DNA of 64,000 nucleotides from Streptomyces cupreus (GCF_014257025.1 NZ_JACMSF010000020.1:1-64000), one strand, 5' to 3'; positions 28,720 through 37,012 are shown, numbered from the stretch's first letter. The notes: generated by a model from the sequence alone, not told the origin. Made by a program: numbers and translations.

Positions 28720-29741
28720 TCCCCAGCCACGGACGTAGACACGGGCACGGAACGGGCGAAACCGCCGTCGACCATCAGGTTCGCCACCGTCTCCAACTCC
28801 GGCGGCGATCCCGCCAGTCGGGACAGGAAGGCGTCGAAGTCCTCACCGCAGGGCAGCAGCAGCCGCTCCACGCGTTCCGCCGGCGACCAGGAGGGATCGA
28901 CGTCCCGCGCGTCGTCGTACGCGCAGAACCACACCGAACCGATCCGCTCACCCTTCACCTTCACGGCCAGCAGACCGCCCTGAACGAAACCGACGCCCAG
29001 ATAGTCCTTGGTCAGATGGTCCCGCAGGCACTTGTTGACGTAGACAAGGTCATTGACCGCCGCCTCGTCCCGCACCGTGAAGAAGGGCTGGTCGATCAGC
29101 AGGCCCAACTCCGCGTCCAGCGCGGTCCCGACCGGCGCACAGCCGCCCGCCGCCTTCAGGAAGGAGCGGTACGCACCCGGCAGCCGGTACCCGAGATCCT
29201 CCTCCACGCCCAGCACCTGCGACTCGCTCACCGCCACACCCGACTTGGGCAGACCGATGTGCGCGGGACGCGTCTCCTGAAGCGGCCGAGTGCCCCTCTT
29301 GTTCTGGTCCACGGCCGCCGTGGCGACCCCACCGTGATGCCGCAGCAGCGCCTTGACCTCGACCGGAACCAGTTCGAGCCGCCGTGAACCCACCGCGTGG
29401 TGCCACGTCCAGCCGTGCGGCGTCGCCACCGACGGCACCGTGTCCCACAGCTCATGACCGGTGGCCGCCAGCGCCGCGTTCGCCGACACGTAGTCCGTCA
29501 AGCGCAGTTCATCGACGCCGAACCCCTCCGGCGGTTCCGCGATCTCCGCGGCCGCCCGCGCATAGGGCGAGAAGTCGGGATAGCCGTACTCGTCGATCCG
29601 TACCCCTCGCGGGTGACGGGCGGCCCGGACCGGATCCGGGAAGTGCACGACCTGCCCGGCGTAGGCCGCGTTCGGCGGCGCGGCTTGTCCCCCAGCCTGG
29701 CGGCCGGGAGGTGCCCCCAGCCCGAGCCGACCTGTCGTCAT
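28716..29741 (-). CDS. WHH-type HNH nuclease fused to SMI1/KNR4 (SUKH) domain
   Basis: 341 residues. The N-terminal half carries the signature of the WHH subgroup of HNH/Endo VII toxin nucleases: GWTWHH (110-115), ELVPVEVK and HHGG (135-138), preceded by a DEYGYPDFSPYA entry motif. The C-terminal half is a SMI1/KNR4 (SUKH-1) domain from about residue 172 (LGVEEDLGYRLPGAYRSFLKAAGG) to the end. SUKH domains neutralise nuclease toxins, so toxin and antidote folds sit on one chain. No secretion signal is seen. It heads the leftward operon with the SUKH-4 protein; the RBS is AGGGGG. Confidence 0.85.
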   Translation of the reverse strand: MTTGRLGLGAPPGRQAGGQAAPPNAAYAGQVVHFPDPVRAARHPRGVRIDEYGYPDFSPYARAAAEIAEPPEGFGVDELRLTDYVSANAALAATGHELWDTVPSVATPHGWTWHHAVGSRRLELVPVEVKALLRHHGGVATAAVDQNKRGTRPLQETRPAHIGLPKSGVAVSESQVLGVEEDLGYRLPGAYRSFLKAAGGCAPVGTALDAELGLLIDQPFFTVRDEAAVNDLVYVNKCLRDHLTKDYLGVGFVQGGLLAVKVKGERIGSVWFCAYDDARDVDPSWSPAERVERLLLPCGEDFDAFLSRLAGSPPELETVANLMVDGGFARSVPVSTSVAGE

Positions 29742-29874
29742 GGCGGTTGCCCCCTGCGGCGTTCTGGTACGGCACGCAATGACCCTCCTCGGCCACTACG
29801 CCCCGTAACGACTGTTTCCACGCGTCAACCGCATGGATCGCGGTGCCGACAGCCTATGCGGTACGACGACACGG

Positions 29875-29934
29875 GTCACCGGGCACCGGTCAGGGCCCCT
29901 CCGCTTCCGTGACCAGCCGTCACCCCGCCGTGAC
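29875..29934. promoter_or_regulatory. GTGAC/GTCAC cluster between divergent toxin-immunity operons
   Basis: The 298-bp spacer 29742-30039 has no gene. It contains GTCAC at 29875-29879, the palindrome GTGACcagccGTCAC at 29909-29923 and a further GTGAC at 29930-29934. Such a cluster midway between two divergent operons is a reasonable operator candidate, but no regulator gene is adjacent. Confidence 0.35.
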
Positions 29935-30039
29935 AGCCCGCCCAAACCCGAGCGTGTCGCACCGCCCCAGCTTCCGCACCAGCCACGCCATTTGGCACTC
30001 TGTGTCGTCCGGGGGGATGCTCGGGAGGGGATGACGATC

Positions 30040-30567
30040 ATGAACGCGACGCAGACAGGACCACACGGCGGCCCGAAAACCAGCCCGTCCGGCGACCCCC
30101 GTGTCGGCTGGAGCGCCACCGAGGCCCCGCACGCCCCCACCCTGCAACACCGCCGCGACGGCATACTCCCCACCATCGCCGCCGCCCTCTCCGTCCGCGG
30201 CGCCACCCTCACCGGCACCGCCGCCCGCGGCGACCAGCCACCCGCACTGCACCCACTGGTCCAGGACTTCCTGGACACACTGACCAGCGCCCAACGCGAC
30301 CGCTTCACCGGCCGCTGCGCCGAGACGATCCTCATCTCCCGGCACATCGCCACCGTCGACGCCACCCGCAGCAAACGTGCCGCCCGCAAACCGATGACCA
30401 ACGGCGAAGCACGCAAAGCCCTCAAGCAGGCCAAGCTCACCGCCCGCCGCATCCGCGAGGACGGCGACCCGCTGCACGGCAGCTTCGCCGCCCCCTGCCG
30501 CGCCTGCACCGCCCTCAGCGCACACTTCGGCGTCCGGGTCGTCGACCCCGCGACCACCGACGACTGA
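30040..30567 (+). CDS. YwqJ-type nucleic-acid deaminase (toxin-family)
   Basis: 175 residues from ATG 30040, 9 bases after GGGAGGGG; an in-frame ATG at 30031 touches the RBS and is unlikely. The deaminase motifs of the YwqJ family are present: CAE at 93-95 (GRCAETILIS) and PCxxC at 152-156 (APCRAC), about 60 residues apart, with FAAPC close to the HGSFxxPC form. The fold is related to cytidine deaminases used as polymorphic toxins. The adjacent downstream gene encodes SUKH-3, the usual immunity partner. No export signal is visible, so an intracellular role or export by a special route is possible. Confidence 0.82.
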   Translation: MNATQTGPHGGPKTSPSGDPRVGWSATEAPHAPTLQHRRDGILPTIAAALSVRGATLTGTAARGDQPPALHPLVQDFLDTLTSAQRDRFTGRCAETILISRHIATVDATRSKRAARKPMTNGEARKALKQAKLTARRIREDGDPLHGSFAAPCRACTALSAHFGVRVVDPATTDD

Positions 30568-30611
30568 CGCGACCGACGCCACACCCATCACACCCGCACG
30601 ATCGAGGGCAG

Positions 30612-31106
30612 ATGCACCCGGACCGCACATCCACCACCCGATTCCCGGTACCCGTCGACGCCGCCCTGCGCGCCGCCGGCTGGCAACCCGGACGCTGGGA
30701 CATCAAACAAGCCGAGATCTGGGCCGACACCCTGCGCGACCACACCTCCCCGGCAGGCCACCGGCACACCGTCTTCCCCGCCGCGGTAGAGGCCTGGGCC
30801 GAGTTCGGCGGACTGCACATCACCCCACCGGGACCCGGCCGCCAAGTCGCCCCGGCCAGCGTGCACCTCGACCCACTGCACGGCCTGCACATGGCCCGCA
30901 CCCTCAGCGACCTAGGCCGCGCCCTCGACTGCGAGGTCTGCCCGCTCGGCGCCGAAACCGACACCCACGCCCTGCTCGCCATCGACACCGAAGGCCGCGT
31001 CTACACCCTCGACCACACCGGGGACTGGTACCTCGGCCCCGACATCGACACAGCCCTGACCACCCTCGTCGCGGGCACGGAACCGGTACGACTCACCGCG
31101 CCCTGA
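30612..31106 (+). CDS. SUKH-3 family immunity protein
   Basis: 164 residues, 44 bases after the deaminase gene and probably in its operon. The SUKH-3 pattern is recognisable: LRAAGWQPGRWD at the N-terminus, FPAAVEAWAEFGGLHI, then LCD-like LGAETDTHALLAIDTEGRVYTLDHTGDWYLGPDIDTAL. SUKH-3 proteins bind and neutralise deaminase or nuclease toxins, so this is the likely antidote of the preceding gene. The 3' end is 18 bases from the convergent histidine-kinase gene. Confidence 0.85.
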   Translation: MHPDRTSTTRFPVPVDAALRAAGWQPGRWDIKQAEIWADTLRDHTSPAGHRHTVFPAAVEAWAEFGGLHITPPGPGRQVAPASVHLDPLHGLHMARTLSDLGRALDCEVCPLGAETDTHALLAIDTEGRVYTLDHTGDWYLGPDIDTALTTLVAGTEPVRLTAP

Positions 31107-31124
31107 ACGCCGTACAACCGGACG

Positions 31125-32429
31125 TCACGCCGCCGGAATCACCGCCGACACCCGGAACCCCCCGGCATCCGTCGGCCCCGACACGAACACCCCGCCCAGC
31201 GCGGAGACCCGCTCCTTCATCCCCACCAAGCCGTTACCACCCGACGGCAGCCGCGCCGAGGACGCCGACGCCACCTCCGACGGCGGCTCGTTCTCCACCT
31301 GCATCGCAATCTCCGACACCCGGTGCGCCAGCCGTACGTACGTCTTCGCACCCGCCGCGTGCTTGTGAACGTTGGTCAACGCCTCCTGCACCACGCGATA
31401 CGCCGTCTGCTCCACCTCCGGCGCGTAACTGCGTACGTCCCCCTCGACCGAGAGAGCCACCACCATCCCCGCTGCGGCGGACTGCCCGATCAACTCGTCC
31501 AGTTCCGACAGACACGGCCCCTCGGCCTCCTCCGCCGCCCGCGAGGCCGCCGCAGCCGCAGCCGCGCCCACCGCCGCCAGCGGCACCGCCGAACGCCGCT
31601 CGGCCACACCGTCCCCGGCACGCAGCACACCGAGCATCTCCCGCAGCTCGGTCAGCGCCTGACGTCCCATGTCGCCGACCAGGGCGGCATTCTTGACAGC
31701 CTTCTCCGGATCCTTGCGCGCGACCGCCTGAAGCGCCGCCGCATGCACCACCATCAGACTCACCCGGTGCGCGACGACGTCATGCATCTCCCGCGCGATC
31801 CGGGTCCGCTCCTCACTGCGCGCCCACTCGGCCCGCTCCTCCGCGCGCTCGGCGAGCAGTTGCAGCTCCCGCTCCAGACTGTCCGCCCGCTCCCGCAGCG
31901 ACTCCATCAGCCGCCGCCGGGCACCCACATACAGCCCGAGCAGCAGCGGAGGCGCGGTCATCCCCAGCGACGTCGTGATCGCACCGAACGGCACGAACCA
32001 GTCCCCGAACTGCAGATCACCCTGATCCACACCCTGGCGCAGCCACACGAACGTCACGATCAACATGCCGACCTGCGACATCCCGGCCAGCGCCCCGATG
32101 ATCCGGCGGGGCAGCTCGGACGCGGCCAGCGTGTACAGGCCGACGACGATCATCAGGAAGCCCATCTGGGCGGGCATGACGGCGATCGACACGAGTACGA
32201 CGGCAATGGGCCACCGCCGCCGCACCACCAGCACCGAACCGGCCAGCACCCCGAACAGCACACCCACAAACGCCGGAATCCCCGCGTCCGCGGCAAACTC
32301 GAACCCTTTCGCCCCACACTCCAGCGCGGACACGGCCGCCAGGCCTATGTCCAGCACGGCACTGCGCCACCTCGCCCACCACCACGGCCCGGCGTGGGCC
32401 CCGGCGTGGTCTTCCCCCGTCGTGGTCAT
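31125..32429 (-). CDS. Orphan sensor histidine kinase (HisKA_3 type)
   Basis: 434 residues. The N-terminal half has about five TM segments. A coiled helix (RADSLERELQLLAERAEER) leads to the HisKA_3 dimerisation box RIAREMHDVVAHRVS with the phospho-accepting His. The HATPase domain has VVQEALTNVHKHA (N box) and NGLVGMKERV (G box). It is NarL/DesK-class, but no response regulator is adjacent; partners could be the LuxR-type regulators at 51.9 or 58.7 kb, though that is only a possibility. The start is probably leaderless: TAGGCT (32436-32441, minus strand) is 6 bases before the ATG, and GGAGG is too close to act as an RBS. Confidence 0.9.
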   Translation of the reverse strand: MTTTGEDHAGAHAGPWWWARWRSAVLDIGLAAVSALECGAKGFEFAADAGIPAFVGVLFGVLAGSVLVVRRRWPIAVVLVSIAVMPAQMGFLMIVVGLYTLAASELPRRIIGALAGMSQVGMLIVTFVWLRQGVDQGDLQFGDWFVPFGAITTSLGMTAPPLLLGLYVGARRRLMESLRERADSLERELQLLAERAEERAEWARSEERTRIAREMHDVVAHRVSLMVVHAAALQAVARKDPEKAVKNAALVGDMGRQALTELREMLGVLRAGDGVAERRSAVPLAAVGAAAAAAASRAAEEAEGPCLSELDELIGQSAAAGMVVALSVEGDVRSYAPEVEQTAYRVVQEALTNVHKHAAGAKTYVRLAHRVSEIAMQVENEPPSEVASASSARLPSGGNGLVGMKERVSALGGVFVSGPTDAGGFRVSAVIPAA

Positions 32430-32590
32430 GCCTCCAGCCTACGGGCGGGGGGCGTGGCTTTTCCGGCGAGTTTCCGGGACTGGCCTACACCACACGGTGT
32501 GACCGACCGGATACGAAACAGCCCGATATCCCTCGAACTGCTGAATCGCTCACCGTTCGACACCGGAAGATCCAATTCCGCCCGGACGGT

Positions 32591-33460
32591 ATGCCCATGG
32601 CACATCTGCAAGGCAGGTACGCGGACTTCGAGGGACTTCGGGAGCAGGCGGTGGCGTTGCGGCGGGAGGGACTCAGCCGACGCCAGATCCGAGACAGACT
32701 GCACGTCGACAACAACGACATGCTCAACCGGCTCCTGGAGGGCGAGCCGCCTCCGGAATGGACGAAGCGTCCGAACGCGAAGGACGACCTGAGGAATCGG
32801 GCGAGGGAGCTACGGCTCCAGGGCTGGACGTACGACCAGATCCAGGTGGAGCTGGGGTGCTCGAAGAGTTCGATCTCGCTGTGGGTACGGGATCTGCCGA
32901 AGCCGGAGCGGCGGAAGCGGACCAAGGAGGAGTCATCGGCGATCGCAAAGCGAGGCTGGGAAGCCACGTTGCGGCTTCGGGAAGAGGAGCGTCAGCAGAC
33001 CAAGCAATCAGCAGCGCAGGAGATCGCGCAGCTGACGGATCGCGAACTGTTCCTCGTAGGCGTTGGCCTGTACTGGGCCGAGGGCTCGAAGAGTAAGCCG
33101 TATCGACGGCAGGAACGGGTCACCTTCGTGAACAGCGACCCCGGCATGATCACGCTCTTCCTGGCCTGGCTCAACCTGCTCGGCGTGCAACCGGAACGCC
33201 TCAGGTTCGCCGTACAGATTCACGAAACCGCTGACGTAGCGAGCGTCGAACAGTTCTGGTCCGATCACGTCGGCGTCGAGCGAGCCACGTTCCTCAAGAC
33301 GACGCTCAAGAAGCACAACCCCAGCACGAACCGGAAGAACATCGACGAGAACTACTACGGCTGCCTCCGCGTCGATGTCCGCAGCGGAGCGGATTTGTAC
33401 CGTCGCATCGAAGGCTGGTGGTCTGGCATGGTGGTGGAGGCACAGCGGCGAACCGCGTAG
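32591..33460 (+). CDS. HTH plus LAGLIDADG-like protein next to tRNA-Gln
   Basis: 289 residues. Two HTH-like segments come first (LRREGLSRRQIRDRLHV; LRLQGWTYDQIQVELGCSKS). A basic helix (about 105-140) leads to a domain starting ELFLVGVGLYWAEGSK, which resembles the first LAGLIDADG helix, followed by VTFVNSDPGMITLFLAWLNLLGV, a pattern seen in a Streptomyces protein family related to homing endonucleases. The gene ends 13 bases before tRNA-Gln. Its codon use (several AAG, GGA, CGA codons, lower GC) differs somewhat from its neighbours, hinting at mobility. Function is unproven. ATG 32591 lacks a good RBS. Confidence 0.65.
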   Translation: MPMAHLQGRYADFEGLREQAVALRREGLSRRQIRDRLHVDNNDMLNRLLEGEPPPEWTKRPNAKDDLRNRARELRLQGWTYDQIQVELGCSKSSISLWVRDLPKPERRKRTKEESSAIAKRGWEATLRLREEERQQTKQSAAQEIAQLTDRELFLVGVGLYWAEGSKSKPYRRQERVTFVNSDPGMITLFLAWLNLLGVQPERLRFAVQIHETADVASVEQFWSDHVGVERATFLKTTLKKHNPSTNRKNIDENYYGCLRVDVRSGADLYRRIEGWWSGMVVEAQRRTA

Positions 33461-33473
33461 GCTGCCCTGGTGA

Positions 33474-33548
33474 TCCCCCGTGGTGTAATCGGCAACACAC
33501 ATTACTTTGGATAATGTATTTCAGGTTCGAGTCCTGGCGGGGGAGCCA
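33474..33548 (+). tRNA. tRNA-Gln (anticodon TTG), CCA encoded
   Basis: 75 bases fold as a cloverleaf. Acceptor arms are TCCCCCG (33474-33480) and CGGGGGA (33538-33544); the D-stem is GTGT/ACAC; the anticodon stem CATTA/TAATG encloses the loop CTTTGGA, giving anticodon TTG (reads CAA). The T-arm has TTCGAGT, then G and a genomic CCA. The anticodon stem is unusually AT-rich for this genome. Confidence 0.93.
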
Positions 33549-33663
33549 TGCTCGGTTCGGGCCCCGACAGCCGCGTCAGGGCCCGCTCGCATAACCCCCA
33601 CGAAACGCCCCGGTATCCTGCGGATGTCCCCCCACCCCATCCCAGAAGCCGAAGGGCAACCCC

Positions 33664-35112
33664 GTGAGCGCCATTCGCCCGGCAGCCGTCGTCGTTCTCG
33701 CAGCGGGTGAGGGCACCCGTATGAAGTCGGCCACACCCAAAGTCCTGCACGAGATCTGCGGACGCAGCCTCGTGGGTCATGTGCTCGCCGCCGCGCGTGA
33801 GTTGCAGCCCGAGAATCTCGTCGTGGTCGTCGGCCACGCCCGCGAGAAGGTCACCGCGCATCTCGCCGAGGTCGACCCGCACGTCCGTACGGCGGTGCAG
33901 GCGCAGCAGAACGGCACCGGGCACGCTGTCCGGATGGGGCTCGAAGAGCTCGGCGGCACCATCGACGGGACCGTGGTCGTCGTGTGCGGTGACACCCCGC
34001 TGCTCACCGGCGCGACGCTCCAGGCTCTCGCCGCCACCCATTCCGCCGACGGCAATGCCGTGACCGTGCTGACCGCCGAGGTGCCGGACGCGACCGGGTA
34101 CGGCCGGATCGTGCGGGACGGGGTCTCCGGTGCCGTCACCGCGATTGTCGAGCACAAGGACGCCAGTGAGTCGCAGCGGGCGATCCGGGAGATCAACTCC
34201 GGGGTGTTCGCGTTCGACGGGGCGCTGTTGTCCGACGCCCTGAAGCAGGTCCGTACCGACAACAGCCAGGGTGAGGAGTACCTCACCGACGTGCTCGGGA
34301 TTCTGCGTGAGGCGGGGCATCGGGTCGGGGCCTCGGTTGCCGGTGATCATCGTGAGATCGCCGGTATCAACAACCGTGTGCAGTTGTCCGAGGCGCGGCG
34401 GATTCTCAATGACCGCCTGCTCACGGAGGCGATGCTGGCCGGCGTGACGGTCGTGGATCCGGCGACGACCTGGGTCGATGTGGCGGTGACGTTCGAGCAG
34501 GATGCCGTCGTGCACCCGGGCACCCAGCTGTTGGGTGCCACGCATCTCGGCGAGGGCGCGGAGGTGGGGCCGAATTCGCGGTTGACCGACACCCGGGTCG
34601 GTGCGGGCGCGCGGGTCGACAACACGGTGGCGGACCGGGCCGATGTGGGCGCGGGGGCGCTTGTGGGGCCGTATGCCTATCTGCGTCCGGGGACGCGGCT
34701 GGGTGCGAAGGGCAAGATCGGGACGTACGTCGAGACGAAGAACGCGACCATCGGTGAGGGGACCAAGATCCCGCATCTGTCGTACGTCGGTGATGCGACG
34801 ATCGGTGAGTACACGAACATCGGTGCCGCGAGTGTCTTCGTGAACTATGACGGGCGGGACAAACACCACACGACGGTCGGGTCGCACTGTCGGACGGGTT
34901 CGGACAACATGTTTGTGGCTCCTGTCACGATCGGGGACGGTGCGTACACCGCCGCCGGGTCTGTGATCACCAAGGACGTACCGCCCGGTTCGCTGGCCGT
35001 GGCCCGTGGTCAGCAGCGGAATATCGAGGGCTGGGTGGCCCGTAAGCGTCCGGGGAGTGCGGCCGCGAAGGCGGCCGAGGCGGCCTCTGGGCAGCCGGAA
35101 GGCGAAAGCTGA
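33664..35112 (+). CDS. glmU: Bifunctional GlmU (GlcNAc-1-P uridyltransferase / GlcN-1-P acetyltransferase)
   Basis: 482 residues from GTG 33664 (GAAGGG upstream). It makes UDP-GlcNAc for peptidoglycan. The N-terminal nucleotidyltransferase has LAAGEGTRMKS, then QQNGTGHAVRMG and VVVCGDTPLLT. The C-terminal left-handed beta-helix carries hexapeptide repeats (TIGEGTKIPHLSYVGDATIGE), with NYDGRDKHHT as the acetyl-CoA-site signature. A Pro/Gly/Ala tail closes the protein. It is followed by prs, as usual in actinobacteria. Confidence 0.97.
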   Translation: MSAIRPAAVVVLAAGEGTRMKSATPKVLHEICGRSLVGHVLAAARELQPENLVVVVGHAREKVTAHLAEVDPHVRTAVQAQQNGTGHAVRMGLEELGGTIDGTVVVVCGDTPLLTGATLQALAATHSADGNAVTVLTAEVPDATGYGRIVRDGVSGAVTAIVEHKDASESQRAIREINSGVFAFDGALLSDALKQVRTDNSQGEEYLTDVLGILREAGHRVGASVAGDHREIAGINNRVQLSEARRILNDRLLTEAMLAGVTVVDPATTWVDVAVTFEQDAVVHPGTQLLGATHLGEGAEVGPNSRLTDTRVGAGARVDNTVADRADVGAGALVGPYAYLRPGTRLGAKGKIGTYVETKNATIGEGTKIPHLSYVGDATIGEYTNIGAASVFVNYDGRDKHHTTVGSHCRTGSDNMFVAPVTIGDGAYTAAGSVITKDVPPGSLAVARGQQRNIEGWVARKRPGSAAAKAAEAASGQPEGES

Positions 35113-35147
35113 CTGGAAACGGGTGCGTCTGGGACGGCGTACCGTGA

Positions 35148-35235
35148 TAGGTGCACATCCGCACCTAACCAGCTGAGACGGCCGCTCGCACCAGCCGGTG
35201 ACGGGCTGGTGCGGCCTCTCGACATCCAGCTGAGA
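35148..35235 (+). promoter_or_regulatory. Structured glmU-prs intergenic leader
   Basis: The 144-bp spacer holds a hairpin TAGGTGC/GCACCTA (35148-35154 with 35161-35167, loop ACATCC) and a 10-bp stem CGCACCAGCC/GGCTGGTGCG (35187-35196 with 35204-35213, 7-base loop). The second hairpin is bracketed by a 10-bp direct repeat CCAGCTGAGA (35169-35178 and 35226-35235). It could be a terminator for glmU or a 5' leader of prs. No T-tract follows. Confidence 0.55.
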
Positions 35236-35256
35236 TACCTCTGAGGAGACAGTGCT

Positions 35257-36237
35257 GTGACCGGGATCAAGACGACCGGCGAGAAGAAGATGATGTTCTT
35301 CTCCGGCCGCGCCCACCCCGAGCTTGCCGAGGAGGTCGCCCACCAGCTGGGTGTCGGGGTCGTCCCGACGAAGGCCTTCGACTTCGCCAACGGCGAGATC
35401 TATGTGCGTTATCAGGAGTCGGCTCGTGGTGCTGACTGCTTTGTGATCCAGAGCCACACGGCTCCGATCAATCAGTGGATCATGGAGCAGTTGATCATGA
35501 TCGACGCGCTGAAGCGTGCGTCGGCCCGTTCCATCACGGTGATTGTGCCGTTCTACGGTTACGCGCGGCAGGACAAGAAGCACCGTGGTCGTGAACCGAT
35601 TTCGGCGCGTCTGATCGCGGACCTGATGAAGACGGCGGGTGCGGACCGGATCCTCACGGTCGATCTGCACACGGACCAGATTCAGGGCTTCTTCGACGGC
35701 CCGGTGGATCATCTGTTCGCGCTGCCGCTGCTGGCGGATTACGTGGGCCGCAAGGTGGACCGCGAGAAGCTGACGGTGGTTTCCCCGGACGCGGGCCGGG
35801 TGCGGGTCGCGGACCGTTGGTGCGACCGGCTGGGCGCGCCGCTGGCGATCGTGCACAAGCGGCGTGACAAGGATGTGGCGAACCAGGTCACCGTCCATGA
35901 GGTCGTGGGTGAGGTCAAGGGCCGGGTCTGTGTCCTGGTGGACGACATGATCGACACCGGTGGCACGATCTGCGCCGCGGCGGACGCGCTGTTCGCGCAC
36001 GGTGCGGAGGATGTCATCGTGACGGCGACGCACGGTGTGCTGTCCGGTCCGGCGGCGGACCGTCTGAAGAACTCGCGGGTCAGCGAGTTCGTGTTCACCA
36101 ACACGCTGCCGACGCCGGGTGAGCTGGCGGACGACCTCGACAAGATCACGGTGCTGTCGATCGCGCCGACGATCGCGAGCGCGGTGCGTGAGGTGTTCGA
36201 GGACGGTTCGGTGACGAGCCTGTTCGACGAGCAGTAA
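35257..36237 (+). CDS. prs: Ribose-phosphate pyrophosphokinase
   Basis: 326 residues from GTG 35257, behind GAGGAGA. It makes PRPP from ribose-5-phosphate and ATP for nucleotide, His and Trp synthesis. Motifs: FANGEIYVRYQESARG, the ATP loop FYGYARQDKKHRGREPISA, the metal site DLHTDQIQGFF, and the PRPP loop VLVDDMIDTGGT. Length and sequence are class I. It sits between glmU and rplY, the conserved actinobacterial order. Confidence 0.97.
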   Translation: MTGIKTTGEKKMMFFSGRAHPELAEEVAHQLGVGVVPTKAFDFANGEIYVRYQESARGADCFVIQSHTAPINQWIMEQLIMIDALKRASARSITVIVPFYGYARQDKKHRGREPISARLIADLMKTAGADRILTVDLHTDQIQGFFDGPVDHLFALPLLADYVGRKVDREKLTVVSPDAGRVRVADRWCDRLGAPLAIVHKRRDKDVANQVTVHEVVGEVKGRVCVLVDDMIDTGGTICAAADALFAHGAEDVIVTATHGVLSGPAADRLKNSRVSEFVFTNTLPTPGELADDLDKITVLSIAPTIASAVREVFEDGSVTSLFDEQ

Positions 36238-36256
36238 GCCGCTTGATCAATTTTCT

Positions 36257-36310
36257 TACGGCCTCTCCTGCCGAGTAGACTGCTGAAGTTGCTCGGCGAG
36301 GGAGGCCGTA
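36257..36310 (+). promoter_or_regulatory. Long hairpin in the rplY leader
   Basis: TACGGCCTC (36257-36265) pairs with GAGGCCGTA (36302-36310), and GCCGAG (36270-36275) with CTCGGC (36292-36297), giving an almost continuous 19-bp stem with one mismatch and a 16-base loop. TAGACT (36276-36281) inside the loop may be a -10 box. The hairpin lies about 100 bases before rplY and may be the prs terminator or a regulatory leader. Confidence 0.55.
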
Positions 36311-36412
36311 CTCATTGCGGTACGGCTGTCCGTTATCGACGCGCTCTTCGTAGCAGGCCGTTCGTGGCCGGGTGACCTTGTCCGTTTCTCACCCATACGA
36401 GGAGTGATCAGT

Positions 36413-37012
36413 ATGTCCGAGGTGAAGATCTCCGCGGAGACGCGTACCGAGTTCGGCAAGGGTGCCGCGCGTCGTATCCGCCGTGACAGCAAGGTTCCCG
36501 GTGTGCTGTACGGCCACGGTTCGGACCCGCTGCACCTGACCCTGCCGGGCCACGACCTGCTGCTGGCGCTGCGTACGCCGAACGTCCTGATCTCCCTGGA
36601 CATCGACGGCAAGACCAACGAGCTGGCGATCCCGAAGGCCGTGCAGCGCGACCCGCTGAAGGGCTTCCTGGAGCACGTCGACCTGCTGCTGGTCAAGCGT
36701 GGCGAGAAGGTCAACGTCGAGATCCCGGTCCACACCGAGGGCGAGCTGGCCGCCGGCGGCAACCTGCTGGAGCACGTGCTGAACGCGCTTCCGGTCGAGG
36801 CCGAGGCCACCCACATCCCCGAGTCCGTCTCCGTGTCCGTCGAGGGCCTGGCGGCCGGCGCCTCCGTCCTCGCCAAGGACATCACTCTGCCCAGCGGTGT
36901 GAAGCTGGCCGTCGAGGAGGACGCGGTCGTTCTGCAGGTCCTGGCCGCGCAGGCCGAGGAGGCCGCGGAGGGCGAAGAGGCCGCCGAGGGTGAAGAGGCC
37001 GCCGAGGCCTGA
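36413..37012 (+). CDS. rplY: 50S ribosomal protein L25 (Ctc/TL5 form)
   Basis: 199 residues from ATG 36413, after GAGGAG. The N-terminal L25 domain binds 5S rRNA (ETRTEFGKGAARRIRRDSKVPGV). The C-terminal TL5 domain (LLVKRGEKVNVEIPVHTEGE, LPVEAEATHIPESVSV) marks the long Ctc-like version. An acidic tail of repeated EEAAEGEEAA units ends the protein. It lies upstream of pth, which also serves translation. Confidence 0.96.
   Translation: MSEVKISAETRTEFGKGAARRIRRDSKVPGVLYGHGSDPLHLTLPGHDLLLALRTPNVLISLDIDGKTNELAIPKAVQRDPLKGFLEHVDLLLVKRGEKVNVEIPVHTEGELAAGGNLLEHVLNALPVEAEATHIPESVSVSVEGLAAGASVLAKDITLPSGVKLAVEEDAVVLQVLAAQAEEAAEGEEAAEGEEAAEA

Noticed and set aside
33474..33548. Integrated element at tRNA-Gln with att sites
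   Set aside because: No integrase gene and no second copy of the tRNA 3' end was seen in the window.
35169..35235. TPP riboswitch because of the CTGAGA motif
   Set aside because: The other conserved TPP core segments are missing and prs is not a thiamine gene.
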